40,601 bases of DNA, taken from an uncultured Maricaulis sp. Its GTDB lineage: Bacteria > Pseudomonadota > Alphaproteobacteria > Caulobacterales > Maricaulaceae. Positions 17,474-25,596 of this stretch are shown here, one piece after another. The translations under genes and the position numbers were made by a program. The stretch spans positions 1-40,601 of the forward strand of contig NZ_CAJQOO010000026.1 in assembly GCF_905480005.1 (NCBI RefSeq), in the 5' to 3' direction. The notes beneath the pieces are model-generated. The model was given only the letters and a program-made list of their open reading frames with translations, ran no database searches and had not been told where the DNA came from. Positions within the stretch are counted from its first letter, which is position 1. The number at the start of each line of letters is the position of its first letter.

Positions 17474-18106
17474 TCAGTCGGTCGCACTTGCGATCGCCCA
17501 GCTCGGCCTGGCCGTGATCCGAGCGAAATAATCCTTCACCGCTTCCGGCGCGTCATCGAATTGTTTGATGATCTTCAGCAGGAAGAGCATGTAGCCGACC
17601 GAGATGTCAGCAGCGGTAAAACGGTCACCGGCGAGGTAATCCCGATCCTTCAATCCATGCTCAGCCAGCATGATCAGGGCTTTTGTCGTGTCCGCCCGCG
17701 CGGATGCCGCAATACCTGGATTCCGCACTTTTTCCGGCAGAAGCATAGTATGGGCCAGCAAGAGCGAGACCGGCATGATCATCCCGCTCTCGCCGAAATG
17801 CAGCCATTGCAGGTAGAGGTCATAATCCGTCTCATCCGGCCGGACATCCAGTTCGGTCGGCCCGTAGCGGCCCATAAGGTACTGAAGGATGGCGACGGAT
17901 TCGAACATGACCCGACCGTTATCCTCGAGCGCCGGGACCTTCCTCAGCGGGTGGATTTCGCCATAGCGCTCATCCCCCGCAGGCCGCTTTGTAAAGGCGA
18001 CCGTTTCGAGTGAATACGGCAGCCCCATTTCCTCGAGCAACCAGCGGACCCGCACTGAACGGGTCCGAGGCGCGTGATAGAGACGAAGTGGTGATGTATC
18101 GACCAT
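17474..18106 (-). CDS. Glutathione S-transferase family protein
   Basis: A 210-residue protein with an N-terminal thioredoxin-fold GST domain: LRLYHAPRTRSVRVRWLLEE, then the cis-proline motif KVPALED and the glutathione-binding ESVAILQYL. The helical C-terminal domain includes DRDYLAGDRFTAADISVGY, the usual N-capping box. Likely role is glutathione conjugation or peroxide detoxification in the cytoplasm; the substrate cannot be read. The ATG at 18106 has a GGGAGAGAA ribosome site; an in-frame ATG at 18160 lacks family sequence. It ends next to the LytTR terminator and is divergent from the glycerophosphodiesterase gene. Confidence 0.92.
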   Translation of the reverse strand: MVDTSPLRLYHAPRTRSVRVRWLLEEMGLPYSLETVAFTKRPAGDERYGEIHPLRKVPALEDNGRVMFESVAILQYLMGRYGPTELDVRPDETDYDLYLQWLHFGESGMIMPVSLLLAHTMLLPEKVRNPGIAASARADTTKALIMLAEHGLKDRDYLAGDRFTAADISVGYMLFLLKIIKQFDDAPEAVKDYFARITARPSWAIASATD

Positions 18107-18168
18107 GAAATTCTCTCCCCGATGATCGACAAGCCGATCATTCTTCTGATTGATAGCCATTGAAGCCT

Positions 18169-18199
18169 GACAATTGGCCGCCGACCATCAGGAATTGTC
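18169..18199. repeat. Inverted repeat in the GST / phosphodiesterase divergent gap
   Basis: GACAATT (18169-18175) and AATTGTC (18193-18199) form a 7-bp inverted repeat with a 17-base spacer in the 147-base divergent region. It may be an operator for one of the two genes; no regulator is implied by the sequence. Confidence 0.3.
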
Positions 18200-18253
18200 G
18201 AATGTCATCCATACAGGTTCAACTGACAGTGACCTCGCAACCCGGATCTTGAA

Positions 18254-19123
18254 ATGCTCAGAACCCTGCCCGCCCTCCTCCTCATTCTTGGCGCCTGCAA
18301 CCCGCCCGGCCCGACACCGGATACCGAGCTGTCGGCCCAGGCCACAGCCCTGACCTGTTACCGGGAGAGCGGCTTTGCCATGCTGGCGGCGCATCGGGGC
18401 GGACCCGCACCTGGCTATCCCGAAAACGCCCTGTCCAGCTTGCAGCGTCTCGCGGACAATGGCGTGCTTTATGCCGAGATCGATGTCCGCCGCACGGCGG
18501 ACGACGTCTATTTCCTGCTCCATGACGACACGCTCGAGCGCACCACAACGGGTAGCGGCGATCTGGAGGGGCGGGTCTGGTCCGACCTTTCAAGCGAGCG
18601 CTTGCTCGACAGCAATGGCGAGCTGACCAACCAGACCATTCCCCGCCTGGAAGCTGTCTTCGCGCTGGCCCGGGAAACAGGCCTGGTTCTCAATCTCGAC
18701 CTCAAATCCGTCACACCAGCCGAGATCGTCGCGCTGGTCGACGCGAACAATGCCCGCGATCACGTCGCCATTATCGCCTATACTGTCGAGGATGCTGCCG
18801 CGATCCATGCATTGGACCCTGGCCTTGTCCTGTCGGTCCCCGACGAGCTGGACGCTTTGAGCGCCTCCGGTGTCAATCTCGATGCCAGCTATATCTGGCT
18901 CGGTACCGGCGCCCTGAATCCCGCCCGTGACACCGAGCTGGCGAGCCGCGGGCTGGAAACATCCGTCGGCCTGTTTCGCCGTGAAGACGGAAGCGCAACG
19001 CCCTATCTCGAAGCGGCGGAAGCCGGCGTCGAGCTCTTGTCCATCGACAATGTCGACGCCGCAGTCTCGGCATTGGGTGGATCAGATGTATTACAGGCCC
19101 GGATCGAGCAATGCCGGATCTAG
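18254..19123 (+). CDS. Glycerophosphodiester phosphodiesterase family lipoprotein
   Basis: A 289-residue lipoprotein with lipobox ILGAC (Cys15). The GDPD barrel shows AAHRGGPAPGYPENAL (His47-Arg48 with Glu-Asn), EIDVRRTADDVYFLLHDDTLERTT (general acid His and metal acids), NLDLKS and the C-terminal GVELLSIDNVDA strand, all typical of UgpQ/GlpQ proteins. It would cleave glycerophosphodiesters from lipid turnover into glycerol-3-phosphate and an alcohol, in the periplasm. No glpT or ugp transporter is nearby. Standard length. It is followed by a quinone oxidoreductase gene after 59 bases. Confidence 0.9.
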   Translation: MLRTLPALLLILGACNPPGPTPDTELSAQATALTCYRESGFAMLAAHRGGPAPGYPENALSSLQRLADNGVLYAEIDVRRTADDVYFLLHDDTLERTTTGSGDLEGRVWSDLSSERLLDSNGELTNQTIPRLEAVFALARETGLVLNLDLKSVTPAEIVALVDANNARDHVAIIAYTVEDAAAIHALDPGLVLSVPDELDALSASGVNLDASYIWLGTGALNPARDTELASRGLETSVGLFRREDGSATPYLEAAEAGVELLSIDNVDAAVSALGGSDVLQARIEQCRI

Positions 19124-19182
19124 CCGGTCGCGACGATCCGCACCCATGATAGACACGTAATCAAGGAGACAAGGCGAAACCG

Positions 19183-20157
19183 ATGAGCCAGGCCATCCGC
19201 ATCCACCAGACTGGTGGTCCCTCCGTCATGCAGCTCGACTCCGTCCGGCCTGAAGAACCCGGCGCCGGTCAGGTTCGGATCCGCCATGAAGCGATCGGGG
19301 TGAATTACATCGACACCTATCACCGGTCCGGCCTTTATCCCGTCCCCCTGCCAAGCGGGATCGGGTTGGAAGCCGCCGGCCATGTCGATGCGATTGGCGA
19401 CGGGGTAACCCAGTTCGCGATTGGCGACCGGGTCGCCTATGGGAACGGCCCGATTGGCGCGTATGCCGAATTCAACACAGTCGCGGCGGGCCGTCTGGCG
19501 CGTATTCCTGATGCCGTGTCGCTGGAGCAAGCAGCCGCCATCATGCTGAAAGGCATGACGGCTCGCTATCTCCTCAAGGAAACCTATCCGGTCAAAGCTG
19601 GAGACACGGTCCTCTATCATGCTGCTGCAGGCGGGGTGGGTTTGTTGATGTGCCAATGGGCGCGCGATCTGGGAGTCACCCTGATCGGGACCGCCAGCAC
19701 GTCGGAAAAATGCGCGCTGGCCCTCTCCATGGGCGCAGCCCACATGATCAATTCATCGCAGGAAAACATCGCGATGCGAGTCCGCGAAATAACAGACGGT
19801 CAAGGCGTTCCCGTCGTCTATGACGGCGTCGGACGAGACACGTTCGAGATATCGCTCGATTGCCTGCAGCCGCGCGGATTGCTGGCCAGTTTCGGCAATG
19901 CGTCCGGCGCCGTGACCGGTGTCGATCTCGGTATTCTGACACAAAAAGGATCGGTCTATGTCACGCGGCCCTCGCTCGCTCACTATGTAGCAAGCGACCG
20001 AGCCCTGGCGGCGAATACGGCCGATGTCTTCGACGCCGTGGCACGCGGGGCGGTATCGATACAGATCAATCAGCGCTATGCGCTGAAAGACGCCGTTCAG
20101 GCCCATATCGATCTTGAGGGCAGAAAGACGACGGGAGCCAGCATTCTGGCTCCCTGA
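19183..20157 (+). CDS. Quinone oxidoreductase (zeta-crystallin type, zinc-free MDR)
   Basis: A 324-residue medium-chain reductase. The GroES-like domain has GVNYIDTYHRSGLYP and GLEAAGHVDAIGDGV; the nucleotide fold has the quinone-reductase form of the Rossmann loop, AAAGGVGLLMCQWA, with NADPH-favouring GTASTSEKCALA. Zinc ligands of alcohol dehydrogenases are absent. Members reduce quinones by one or two electrons using NADPH. ATG at 19183 follows AAGGAGA at 19164-19170. It converges on rho; only 15 bases separate the stops and they contain no terminator. Confidence 0.93.
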   Translation: MSQAIRIHQTGGPSVMQLDSVRPEEPGAGQVRIRHEAIGVNYIDTYHRSGLYPVPLPSGIGLEAAGHVDAIGDGVTQFAIGDRVAYGNGPIGAYAEFNTVAAGRLARIPDAVSLEQAAAIMLKGMTARYLLKETYPVKAGDTVLYHAAAGGVGLLMCQWARDLGVTLIGTASTSEKCALALSMGAAHMINSSQENIAMRVREITDGQGVPVVYDGVGRDTFEISLDCLQPRGLLASFGNASGAVTGVDLGILTQKGSVYVTRPSLAHYVASDRALAANTADVFDAVARGAVSIQINQRYALKDAVQAHIDLEGRKTTGASILAP

Positions 20158-20172
20158 TCGCAATCGTCGCTG

Positions 20173-21483
20173 TTACGTGTTCATCGAGTCGAAGAACTCG
20201 TCATTGGTCTTGGTCTGGCGCAATTTGTCGAGCAGGAACTCGATCGCATCCTGGGCGCCCATCGGGTTGAGGATACGGCGCAGGACGTACATTTTCTGCA
20301 ACTGACCCTTGTCGACCAGGAGTTCTTCTTTTCGGGTGCCGGACTTGAGAATGTCGATCGCCGGGAAGACGCGCTTGTCAGCCACTTTCCGGTCAAGGAC
20401 GACTTCCGAGTTACCCGTACCCTTGAACTCTTCGAAAATGACTTCATCCATCCGCGAACCGGTATCGATCAAAGCGGTCGCGATAATGGTCAATGAGCCG
20501 CCATGCTCGATATTCCGCGCAGCGCCAAAGAAGCGTTTCGGGCGCTGGAGTGCATTGGCATCGACACCACCGGTCAAAACCTTGCCCGAGGATGGAACCA
20601 CTGTGTTGTAGGCACGGCCGAGACGGGTGATCGAATCCAGCAGAATGACGACGTCACGGCCATGCTCGACCAGACGCTTGGCCTTTTCGATCACCATTTC
20701 AGCCACCTGGACATGGCGCGTTGCCGGCTCGTCAAAGGTGGAGGAGATGACCTCACCCTTCACGGTCCGCTGCATGTCAGTGACTTCTTCCGGCCGTTCA
20801 TCGATCAACAGCACCATCAAGTAACAATCCGGATGATTGCTCTCGATCGCGTGGGCGATGTTCTGCAGGAGTACGGTCTTGCCGGTCCGCGGCGGTGCCA
20901 CGATCAGGCCCCGCTGGCCCTTGCCAAGCGGTGAGACAATATCGATCACCCGACCGGAGCGATCCTTCACGGTCGGATCGGCCAGCTCCATGTTGAAGCG
21001 GCTTTCGGGATAGAGCGGCGTGAGATTGTCGAAGTGAACCTTGTGGCGCGCGGATTCAGGATCCTGGAAATTGATCGCGGACACTTTCAGCAGGGCGAAA
21101 TAACGCTCACCGTCCCGCGGACTGCGAATTTCGCCTTCGACCGTGTCACCCGTGCGCAGACCGAATTTCCGGATCTGGGTCGGCGACACGTAGATGTCAT
21201 CCGGACCCGCGAGGTAATTGGATTCCGGCGAGCGGAGGAAACCGAAACCGTCCTGCAGGACTTCCAGGACGCCGCCGCCATGAATTTCAACATCCCGCTC
21301 GGCCAGGGCCTTGAGAATGGCGAACATCATGCCTTGCTTGCGCAGGGAAGACGCATTCTCGATCTCGAGCGCCTCGGCGAACTCCAACAGCTCGGTCGGC
21401 TTCTTTTCCTTGAGGCCCTGGAGCGTCATGCGCTCCACACCTTCAAGCAGGGCAGGCACAGGTACGATGGTTTCGTCGGTCAT
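20173..21483 (-). CDS. rho: Transcription termination factor Rho
   Basis: A 436-residue hexameric RNA-dependent ATPase. The N-terminal RNA-binding OSB/CSD part has [22 protein letters not shown]-like residues (about 80-102). Walker A is APPRTGKT, Walker B is [16 protein letters not shown], and the R-loop region is [20 protein letters not shown]. Length and spacing are normal. Rho ends many transcripts, and in other bacteria represses its own gene by attenuation. A 236-base leader (21484-21719) lies between hemJ and rho. It holds TTGACG but no clear -10, and no gene. The ribosome site is weak. Confidence 0.98.
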   Translation of the reverse strand: MTDETIVPVPALLEGVERMTLQGLKEKKPTELLEFAEALEIENASSLRKQGMMFAILKALAERDVEIHGGGVLEVLQDGFGFLRSPESNYLAGPDDIYVSPTQIRKFGLRTGDTVEGEIRSPRDGERYFALLKVSAINFQDPESARHKVHFDNLTPLYPESRFNMELADPTVKDRSGRVIDIVSPLGKGQRGLIVAPPRTGKTVLLQNIAHAIESNHPDCYLMVLLIDERPEEVTDMQRTVKGEVISSTFDEPATRHVQVAEMVIEKAKRLVEHGRDVVILLDSITRLGRAYNTVVPSSGKVLTGGVDANALQRPKRFFGAARNIEHGGSLTIIATALIDTGSRMDEVIFEEFKGTGNSEVVLDRKVADKRVFPAIDILKSGTRKEELLVDKGQLQKMYVLRRILNPMGAQDAIEFLLDKLRQTKTNDEFFDSMNT

Positions 21484-21719
21484 GGTTTTACTATCAGCTC
21501 AAACAGAAGCGCTGGGTTCGAAGCGAACCTTGCGCGATCAGGCAGACCGGGTGCCGCCAGAACGGAGGTAACCCGAGAATTGTGGAGCAGACGGGCGCGC
21601 TGTGGTTCACGCGTCTCACGTCACGAAGGAGGGATCCTGAAAAAGGAGTCGAGAAACCCTTGCCATGCAGGGTCAGGATCGTCAAGCGCGGCCTGATCCG
21701 GACTTTAGCAAACAACGCC

Positions 21720-22175
21720 TCAGGCCAAAGCGACAACAGCAATCAAAACAATCGCGATCGCGAACACGAACGGGATTTCATTCAGCATGCGATAGCGTGT
21801 GTGGGGCCAATCATTGGTGCCCGCCTCGAACCGCTTGAACCGAGCGGAAAACACGTGGTGAAGCCCGGTCATCGCGAAGACCAGGAGAAATTTCGCCACC
21901 CAGCCCCACTGCAGGAAAATCGACCATCCACACGCTCGTTCCATATTGGCCCAGACCAGGGCCAGGCCAAACAGCCAGGCGACAATCATGGCCGGGTTCA
22001 TGATGACCTTCAAAAGACGCCGTTCCTGGAGTTTGAGCGTCTTGTCCAGTTCGCCCCCCGGTATGGCCTCGCAATGATAGACATAAAGCCGTGGCAGATA
22101 GAGCAGACCGGCCATCCAGGCGATTACCGCGAGGATATGGAAGGCGCGCAACCAGTCATAAGCGGCAATCAGCAT
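21720..22175 (-). CDS. hemJ: Protoporphyrinogen oxidase HemJ
   Basis: A 151-residue inner-membrane protein with four hydrophobic helices. The start DWLRAFHILAVIAWMAGLLYLPRLYVYH carries the conserved histidines; KVIMNPAMIVAW, GWVAKFLLVFAMTGLHH and the end MLNEIPFVFAIAIVLIAVV match the UPF0093/HemJ family. HemJ oxidises protoporphyrinogen IX to protoporphyrin IX, the step before ferrochelatase, and hemH lies just upstream (32-base gap). The hemE-hemH-hemJ order therefore puts three late haem steps on one leftward transcript that runs into rho. Confidence 0.95.
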   Translation of the reverse strand: MLIAAYDWLRAFHILAVIAWMAGLLYLPRLYVYHCEAIPGGELDKTLKLQERRLLKVIMNPAMIVAWLFGLALVWANMERACGWSIFLQWGWVAKFLLVFAMTGLHHVFSARFKRFEAGTNDWPHTRYRMLNEIPFVFAIAIVLIAVVALA

Positions 22176-22207
22176 GGCGAACGAGGTCCTGGCCCGAAGT
22201 GATCAGA

Positions 22208-23248
22208 TCAGGCTGCAGACTTGCACGGACAAGCTGAACAGTCAGCCGGACAAATCCGCTCTCCGACCTCGGATCGCAGCCCGGCCGGGCCATTCAAGGC
22301 CTGCCCGACCATGCTGGCCAGGCCTTCAATAAAGACCGGGTCATTCCCCAGGGCGGGAACGCGAACATAGGTTTCGATCCCCAGTTCTTCCGCGATTTCC
22401 GCATATTCTTCATCCAGCTCCACCAGCGTTTCGATGTGCTCGGATACGAAGGCGATCGGCGTCAGAAGAATGGATTTACCGTCCTTGGCAGCTTTCTCGA
22501 TCGCATCCTCGGTAGACGGACCAATCCACTCCAGCGGACCTACCCGGCTCTGATAACAAATCTGGTGGTCCGGAAAGTCCGGCAATTGCTTCATGACCGC
22601 AGCCACGGTCTGCTCGACCTGCCACTGATAGGGATCGCCGGCATCAATGATTTTCTTGGGCAGGCCATGGGCCGAAAAGAGCAGGCGCGCATCCTTGGGT
22701 CGACCTGATTTCTCCCAGGTTTTGCGGATCAGCGCCGCGTGCGCATCCACAAAGGCGGCCTCGGTCGGATAACAGCACAAGGCTCGGGTTTCCGGCCCAC
22801 CCGCCTTGCGCCAGGCCCCCAGTGACGAGCCCGTCGTTGTGGTCGAGAAATGTGGATAGAGCGGCAGGAGCACCGTCTCATCCGGCTGCCAGGCTTTCAC
22901 TTCATCAGCCACATCCTCGGTGAACGGATGCCAGTAGCGCATCGCCGGCCAGACACGCACATCAAAGTCGGGCCATTGCGGTGCCAGGCTATCGGCAAGG
23001 GCATTGGCTTGACGGATGGTTGCCGGCAATAGCGGAGAGCCGCCGCCCATCTTGGCATAATTCGCCTGGGCTTCCTTGGTCCGTACCGTCGAAATGAACA
23101 GGGCCAGCGCTTCGCGGATCAGGCCGGGAGCCTGGATAATCGCTGGATCCCGAAACAGATTACGCAAGAAGGGGCGCACCGATTCCGGTCCGTCCGGTCC
23201 GCCGAGATTGAAAAGGACAACAGCCAGTTTCTTGCGCGCTTCACTCAC
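22208..23248 (-). CDS. hemH: Ferrochelatase with C-terminal cysteine cluster
   Basis: A 346-residue enzyme that inserts iron(II) into protoporphyrin IX. Landmarks are VVLFNLGGPDGPESVRPFL, LPLYPHFSTTTTGS, FSAHGLPKKI with the metal-binding His, YQSRVGPLEWIGP and PIAFVSEHIETLVELDEEY with the second acidic-histidine site. The last 15 residues hold Cys333, Cys337, Cys340 and Cys342, as expected for [2Fe-2S]-containing ferrochelatases, one of which is known from Caulobacter. The start is GTG at 23248, six bases after AAGGAG (23255-23260) and 25 bases after hemE; a longer frame to 23344 would overlap hemE. Confidence 0.96.
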   Translation of the reverse strand: MSEARKKLAVVLFNLGGPDGPESVRPFLRNLFRDPAIIQAPGLIREALALFISTVRTKEAQANYAKMGGGSPLLPATIRQANALADSLAPQWPDFDVRVWPAMRYWHPFTEDVADEVKAWQPDETVLLPLYPHFSTTTTGSSLGAWRKAGGPETRALCCYPTEAAFVDAHAALIRKTWEKSGRPKDARLLFSAHGLPKKIIDAGDPYQWQVEQTVAAVMKQLPDFPDHQICYQSRVGPLEWIGPSTEDAIEKAAKDGKSILLTPIAFVSEHIETLVELDEEYAEIAEELGIETYVRVPALGNDPVFIEGLASMVGQALNGPAGLRSEVGERICPADCSACPCKSAA

Positions 23249-23254
23249 CCTTGG

Positions 23255-23260
23255 CTCCTT
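23255..23260 (-). promoter_or_regulatory. Ribosome binding site that fixes the hemH GTG start
   Basis: AAGGAG on the minus strand, six bases from GTG 23248, decides for the short form of ferrochelatase over an overlapping upstream ATG. Confidence 0.8.
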
Positions 23261-23273
23261 CAGCTCAGGCAGA

Positions 23274-24311
23274 TCAGGCGCGGTTGCGGATCCGCGCCAG
23301 TAATTGTTCGACATGGGCAACCGGCACATCCGGTGTGATTCCATGGCCGAGATTGAAGATATGGGGCCGACCTTCCCAACTATCCAGCAAGCGATCGACC
23401 TCGCTGTTCAAAGCGGCACCGCCGGCGCGCAATGCGGCCGGATCAAGATGACCCTGGACCGGCATCCCCTGGGGAAGAACGGACTGGATCCAGGCCGGGT
23501 CAACACCTGTATCGACCGCTATCGCCGTCACTCCGGTTTCCCGGGCATAGCGGGGATAGAGCGTCCCGGCGCCGCGCGGAAAGCCGATGATTGGAACGTC
23601 TACTCCCGCGGCGCGGACAGCATCGATGATACGCCGCGTCGGTCGAATGATAACGCGCTCGAAAAGAGGTTCAGGCAGACCTTCTGCCCAGCTGTCGAAA
23701 AGTTTGAGGACTTCGGCCCCGCAACGCGCCTGCATGATCAGGTATTCCGCAGTCACGTCGGCAATCCGGTCCATCATGCCATCAAAGGCCTCGGGATGCT
23801 CCCAGGCAGCGACGCGTGTCTTGAAACGGTCCTTCGATCCGCCCCCCTCGACCATATAGGTCGCAACGGTCCAGGGGGATCCCGCAAAGCCGATCATCGT
23901 CGTCTGGTCAGGGAGCTGTGGCACAACCTGTTTGAGCGTCTCACCGATGGGTGAGAGCACGGCCTCGGTCTGATTGAGTGTGAGTTGTTCGAAATCGAGC
24001 ACGTTGAAGGGTTCAAGCTTCGGGCCTTCACCGGTCACGAACCAGACTTTCCGACCCAGCGCGATCGGTACCAGCAGGATGTCGGCAAACAGGATCGCTG
24101 CGTCGAAACCGAACCGGCGGATAGGCTGCAGAGTCACTTCTGCTGCCAGATCCGGAGAGAAACAGAAATCGATGAAGTTCTTCGCCCGGGAGCGAACTTC
24201 CCGATATTCAGCGAGATACCGGCCAGCCTGGCGCATGAGCCAGACAGGTGGTGGGCTGACGGTTTCACCAGCGAGAACGCGAAGGAGTGGTTTTTCAATC
24301 ATGTCATTCAT
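23274..24311 (-). CDS. hemE: Uroporphyrinogen decarboxylase
   Basis: A 345-residue decarboxylase that converts uroporphyrinogen III to coproporphyrinogen III in the cytoplasm. The substrate motif PPVWLMRQAGRYLAEY is near the start, followed by DAAILFADILLVP with the catalytic aspartate, GFAGSPWTVATYMVEGGGS, LKLFDSWAE, IGFPRGAG and FNLGHGI. Length is standard. The first gene left of the putative origin, it is transcribed away from it; in Caulobacter the hemE promoter lies within the origin. No certain promoter could be placed here. Together with hemH and hemJ it forms a late-haem operon. Confidence 0.98.
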   Translation of the reverse strand: MNDMIEKPLLRVLAGETVSPPPVWLMRQAGRYLAEYREVRSRAKNFIDFCFSPDLAAEVTLQPIRRFGFDAAILFADILLVPIALGRKVWFVTGEGPKLEPFNVLDFEQLTLNQTEAVLSPIGETLKQVVPQLPDQTTMIGFAGSPWTVATYMVEGGGSKDRFKTRVAAWEHPEAFDGMMDRIADVTAEYLIMQARCGAEVLKLFDSWAEGLPEPLFERVIIRPTRRIIDAVRAAGVDVPIIGFPRGAGTLYPRYARETGVTAIAVDTGVDPAWIQSVLPQGMPVQGHLDPAALRAGGAALNSEVDRLLDSWEGRPHIFNLGHGITPDVPVAHVEQLLARIRNRA

Positions 24312-24363
24312 CCGCCCTGCTTAGGCATCTCTTCTCACCGGATCAATCTGTCGCCTTCATCTC

Positions 24364-24397
24364 TCTAAAAAGAATATATTGATTGTAGAAGATTGTT
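24364..24397. promoter_or_regulatory. AT-rich stretch with IHF-like site, possible unwinding element
   Basis: A-rich and T-rich bases dominate here in an otherwise GC-rich region. GAA-TATA-TTGATT at 24372-24384 matches the reverse IHF consensus YAANNNNTTGATW with one mismatch. It also contains TATATT, which could serve as a leftward -10 for hemE. Confidence 0.45.
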
Positions 24398-24428
24398 GGG
24401 GCGTGGAAGACGTGGATGAATGCGGTTC

Positions 24429-24446
24429 TACCCGCTTTTTCGGGTA
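24429..24446. repeat. Hairpin within the putative origin
   Basis: TACCCG-CTTTTT-CGGGTA is a perfect 6-bp inverted repeat with a T-rich loop, between the AT-rich stretch and the DnaA-box cluster. Confidence 0.5.
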
Positions 24447-24593
24447 TCCGGCACGTGATTTATCCATTCACAAGCTTGCAGGAAGCTGGATTGGTATAAT
24501 TGAAATCAGTGATACCTTCCAACAAGATGAGAGTTGTGGCGGATGTGGAATGACAGTGGAAAAACGATCCTGACCCGTCGATCTCATCTCGGA

Positions 24594-24602
24594 TCATCCA
24601 CA
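24594..24602 (+). promoter_or_regulatory. Best DnaA-box-like site in the putative origin
   Basis: TCATCCACA differs from the TTATCCACA consensus at one base. A 7/9 partner in the opposite orientation, TGTGGACAG, lies 23 bases further at 24626-24634. Confidence 0.6.
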
Positions 24603-24719
24603 GCCATTTCCACGGTCGCGGAGACTGTGGACAGGGCTGTGGGTTGTTCATGGTAAGACCGGGTACTACTCACAGCTTGTCGGTGCCGATTGCGGCGCTG
24701 GGGAAAACAGCCCAACTTA

Positions 24720-24734
24720 TTAACAATTGGTAAA
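24720..24734 (+). promoter_or_regulatory. CtrA-like site upstream of ppsR
   Basis: TTAA-CAATTGG-TAAA fits the CtrA full-site pattern TTAA-N7-TTAA with one mismatch and correct spacing, 22 bases before the ppsR ATG. In Caulobacter, CtrA bound at the origin blocks replication; here only this one candidate is seen. Confidence 0.45.
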
Positions 24735-24756
24735 CGCGAACCCGGTGACCGGCCTC

Positions 24757-25596
24757 ATGCCCCCCCTGAACTCTCCTTTCGACACCTGTTTCCATATTCA
24801 CATGGTTTCCGACTCCACAGGCGAAACGCTGATGGAGGTCATGCGGGCCTCGGTTGCCCAGTTCGAAGGAACGAGCCCGCTTGAACATCTTTACGCCTTG
24901 GTTCGTTCGTCCAGGCAGCTCGATCGGGTTCTCGACGAGGTCGCGGCTTATCCCGGGGTCGTCATGTACACGATCGTCAATGCTGATCTGCGACGTGAAC
25001 TGGAAACCCGTTGTGTCGAGCTCGGTGTACCGGCGATCGCGATTCTGGACCCCATGCTGGCGACATTGAGCTCTTATCTGGGACGCCCAGTCGCCAGCCG
25101 TGCCGGTGCCCAGCGCTCCCTGGATGCTGACTATTATCGCCGGATTGATGCGCTGAATTACGCGATGGCTCATGATGATGGCCAGGGTGATGATTTTGAG
25201 GGAGCCGATATCGTGCTTCTGGGTGTCAGCCGCACGTCAAAGACGCCGACCAGCGTCTATCTCGCCCATCGCGGTTATCGCGCAGCCAACATACCTCTGG
25301 TCAAGGGAGTGCCCCTGCCGACTGAAATCTTCAATCTGCGCAATCCGCTGGTTGTTGGTCTGTCCGCCTCGCCAGAGCGGATCGTCCAGATCCGTCGCAA
25401 TCGCCTGCTCAGCCTGAATGAGGACCGTGACACCAATTACATTGATGACTTCGCTGTTCGGGAAGAGATCCTCTACGCCAAGCGTCTGTATGCAAAACAC
25501 AAATTGCCGACGATTGATGTCACGCGCCGATCGATCGAGGAAACGGCTGCGAAGATCATCAACCTCCTTATGGAAAAGCGGAACATGACGGCATGA
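24757..25596 (+). CDS. ppsR: PEP synthase regulatory protein (bifunctional kinase/pyrophosphorylase), DUF299
   Basis: A 279-residue protein of the PpsR/PDRP family, which phosphorylates (with ADP) and dephosphorylates phosphoenolpyruvate synthase or pyruvate phosphate dikinase. It opens FHIHMVSDSTGETLMEV. The nucleotide loop is GVSRTSKTPTSVYLA, followed by NIPLVKGVPLP and VGLSASPERI, all standard. The ATG at 24757 was chosen; a TTG at 24727 would overlap the CtrA-like site. It is the first gene right of the putative origin, as in Caulobacter, and overlaps maf by 4 bases (ATGA), opening an operon of five genes. The target kinase-like enzyme is outside the window. Confidence 0.95.
   Translation: MPPLNSPFDTCFHIHMVSDSTGETLMEVMRASVAQFEGTSPLEHLYALVRSSRQLDRVLDEVAAYPGVVMYTIVNADLRRELETRCVELGVPAIAILDPMLATLSSYLGRPVASRAGAQRSLDADYYRRIDALNYAMAHDDGQGDDFEGADIVLLGVSRTSKTPTSVYLAHRGYRAANIPLVKGVPLPTEIFNLRNPLVVGLSASPERIVQIRRNRLLSLNEDRDTNYIDDFAVREEILYAKRLYAKHKLPTIDVTRRSIEETAAKIINLLMEKRNMTA

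Larger units (their letters stand above)
24312..24756. other. ori: Putative chromosomal replication origin (Cori-like hemE-ppsR intergenic region)
   Basis: This is the largest gene-free stretch (445 bases) and occupies the hemE-ppsR junction that is the Caulobacter origin. Genes point away on both sides. An AT-rich run lies at 24364-24397. DnaA-box-like 9-mers, scored against TTATCCACA, are at 24411-24419 (minus, 7/9), 24460-24468 (plus, 7/9), 24555-24563 (minus, 7/9), 24594-24602 (plus, 8/9) and 24626-24634 (minus, 7/9). A hairpin lies at 24429-24446 and a CtrA-like site at 24720-24734. I find no GANTC methylation site. None of these has been tested; the call combines gene order and motif clustering. 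Confidence 0.82.

Noticed and set aside
16334-18013. 559-residue open frame overlapping the LytTR and GST genes
   Set aside because: The sequence is low in hydrophobic structure, rich in Arg/Pro/Gly, and covers two well-supported genes and a terminator.
21660-21690. Weak hairpin after hemJ as an intrinsic terminator
   Set aside because: Only a 5-bp stem and an interrupted T-run.
21494-21742. 82-residue frame in the rho leader
   Set aside because: Overlaps the hemJ end, has no ribosome site or family similarity, and reads like a chance frame.
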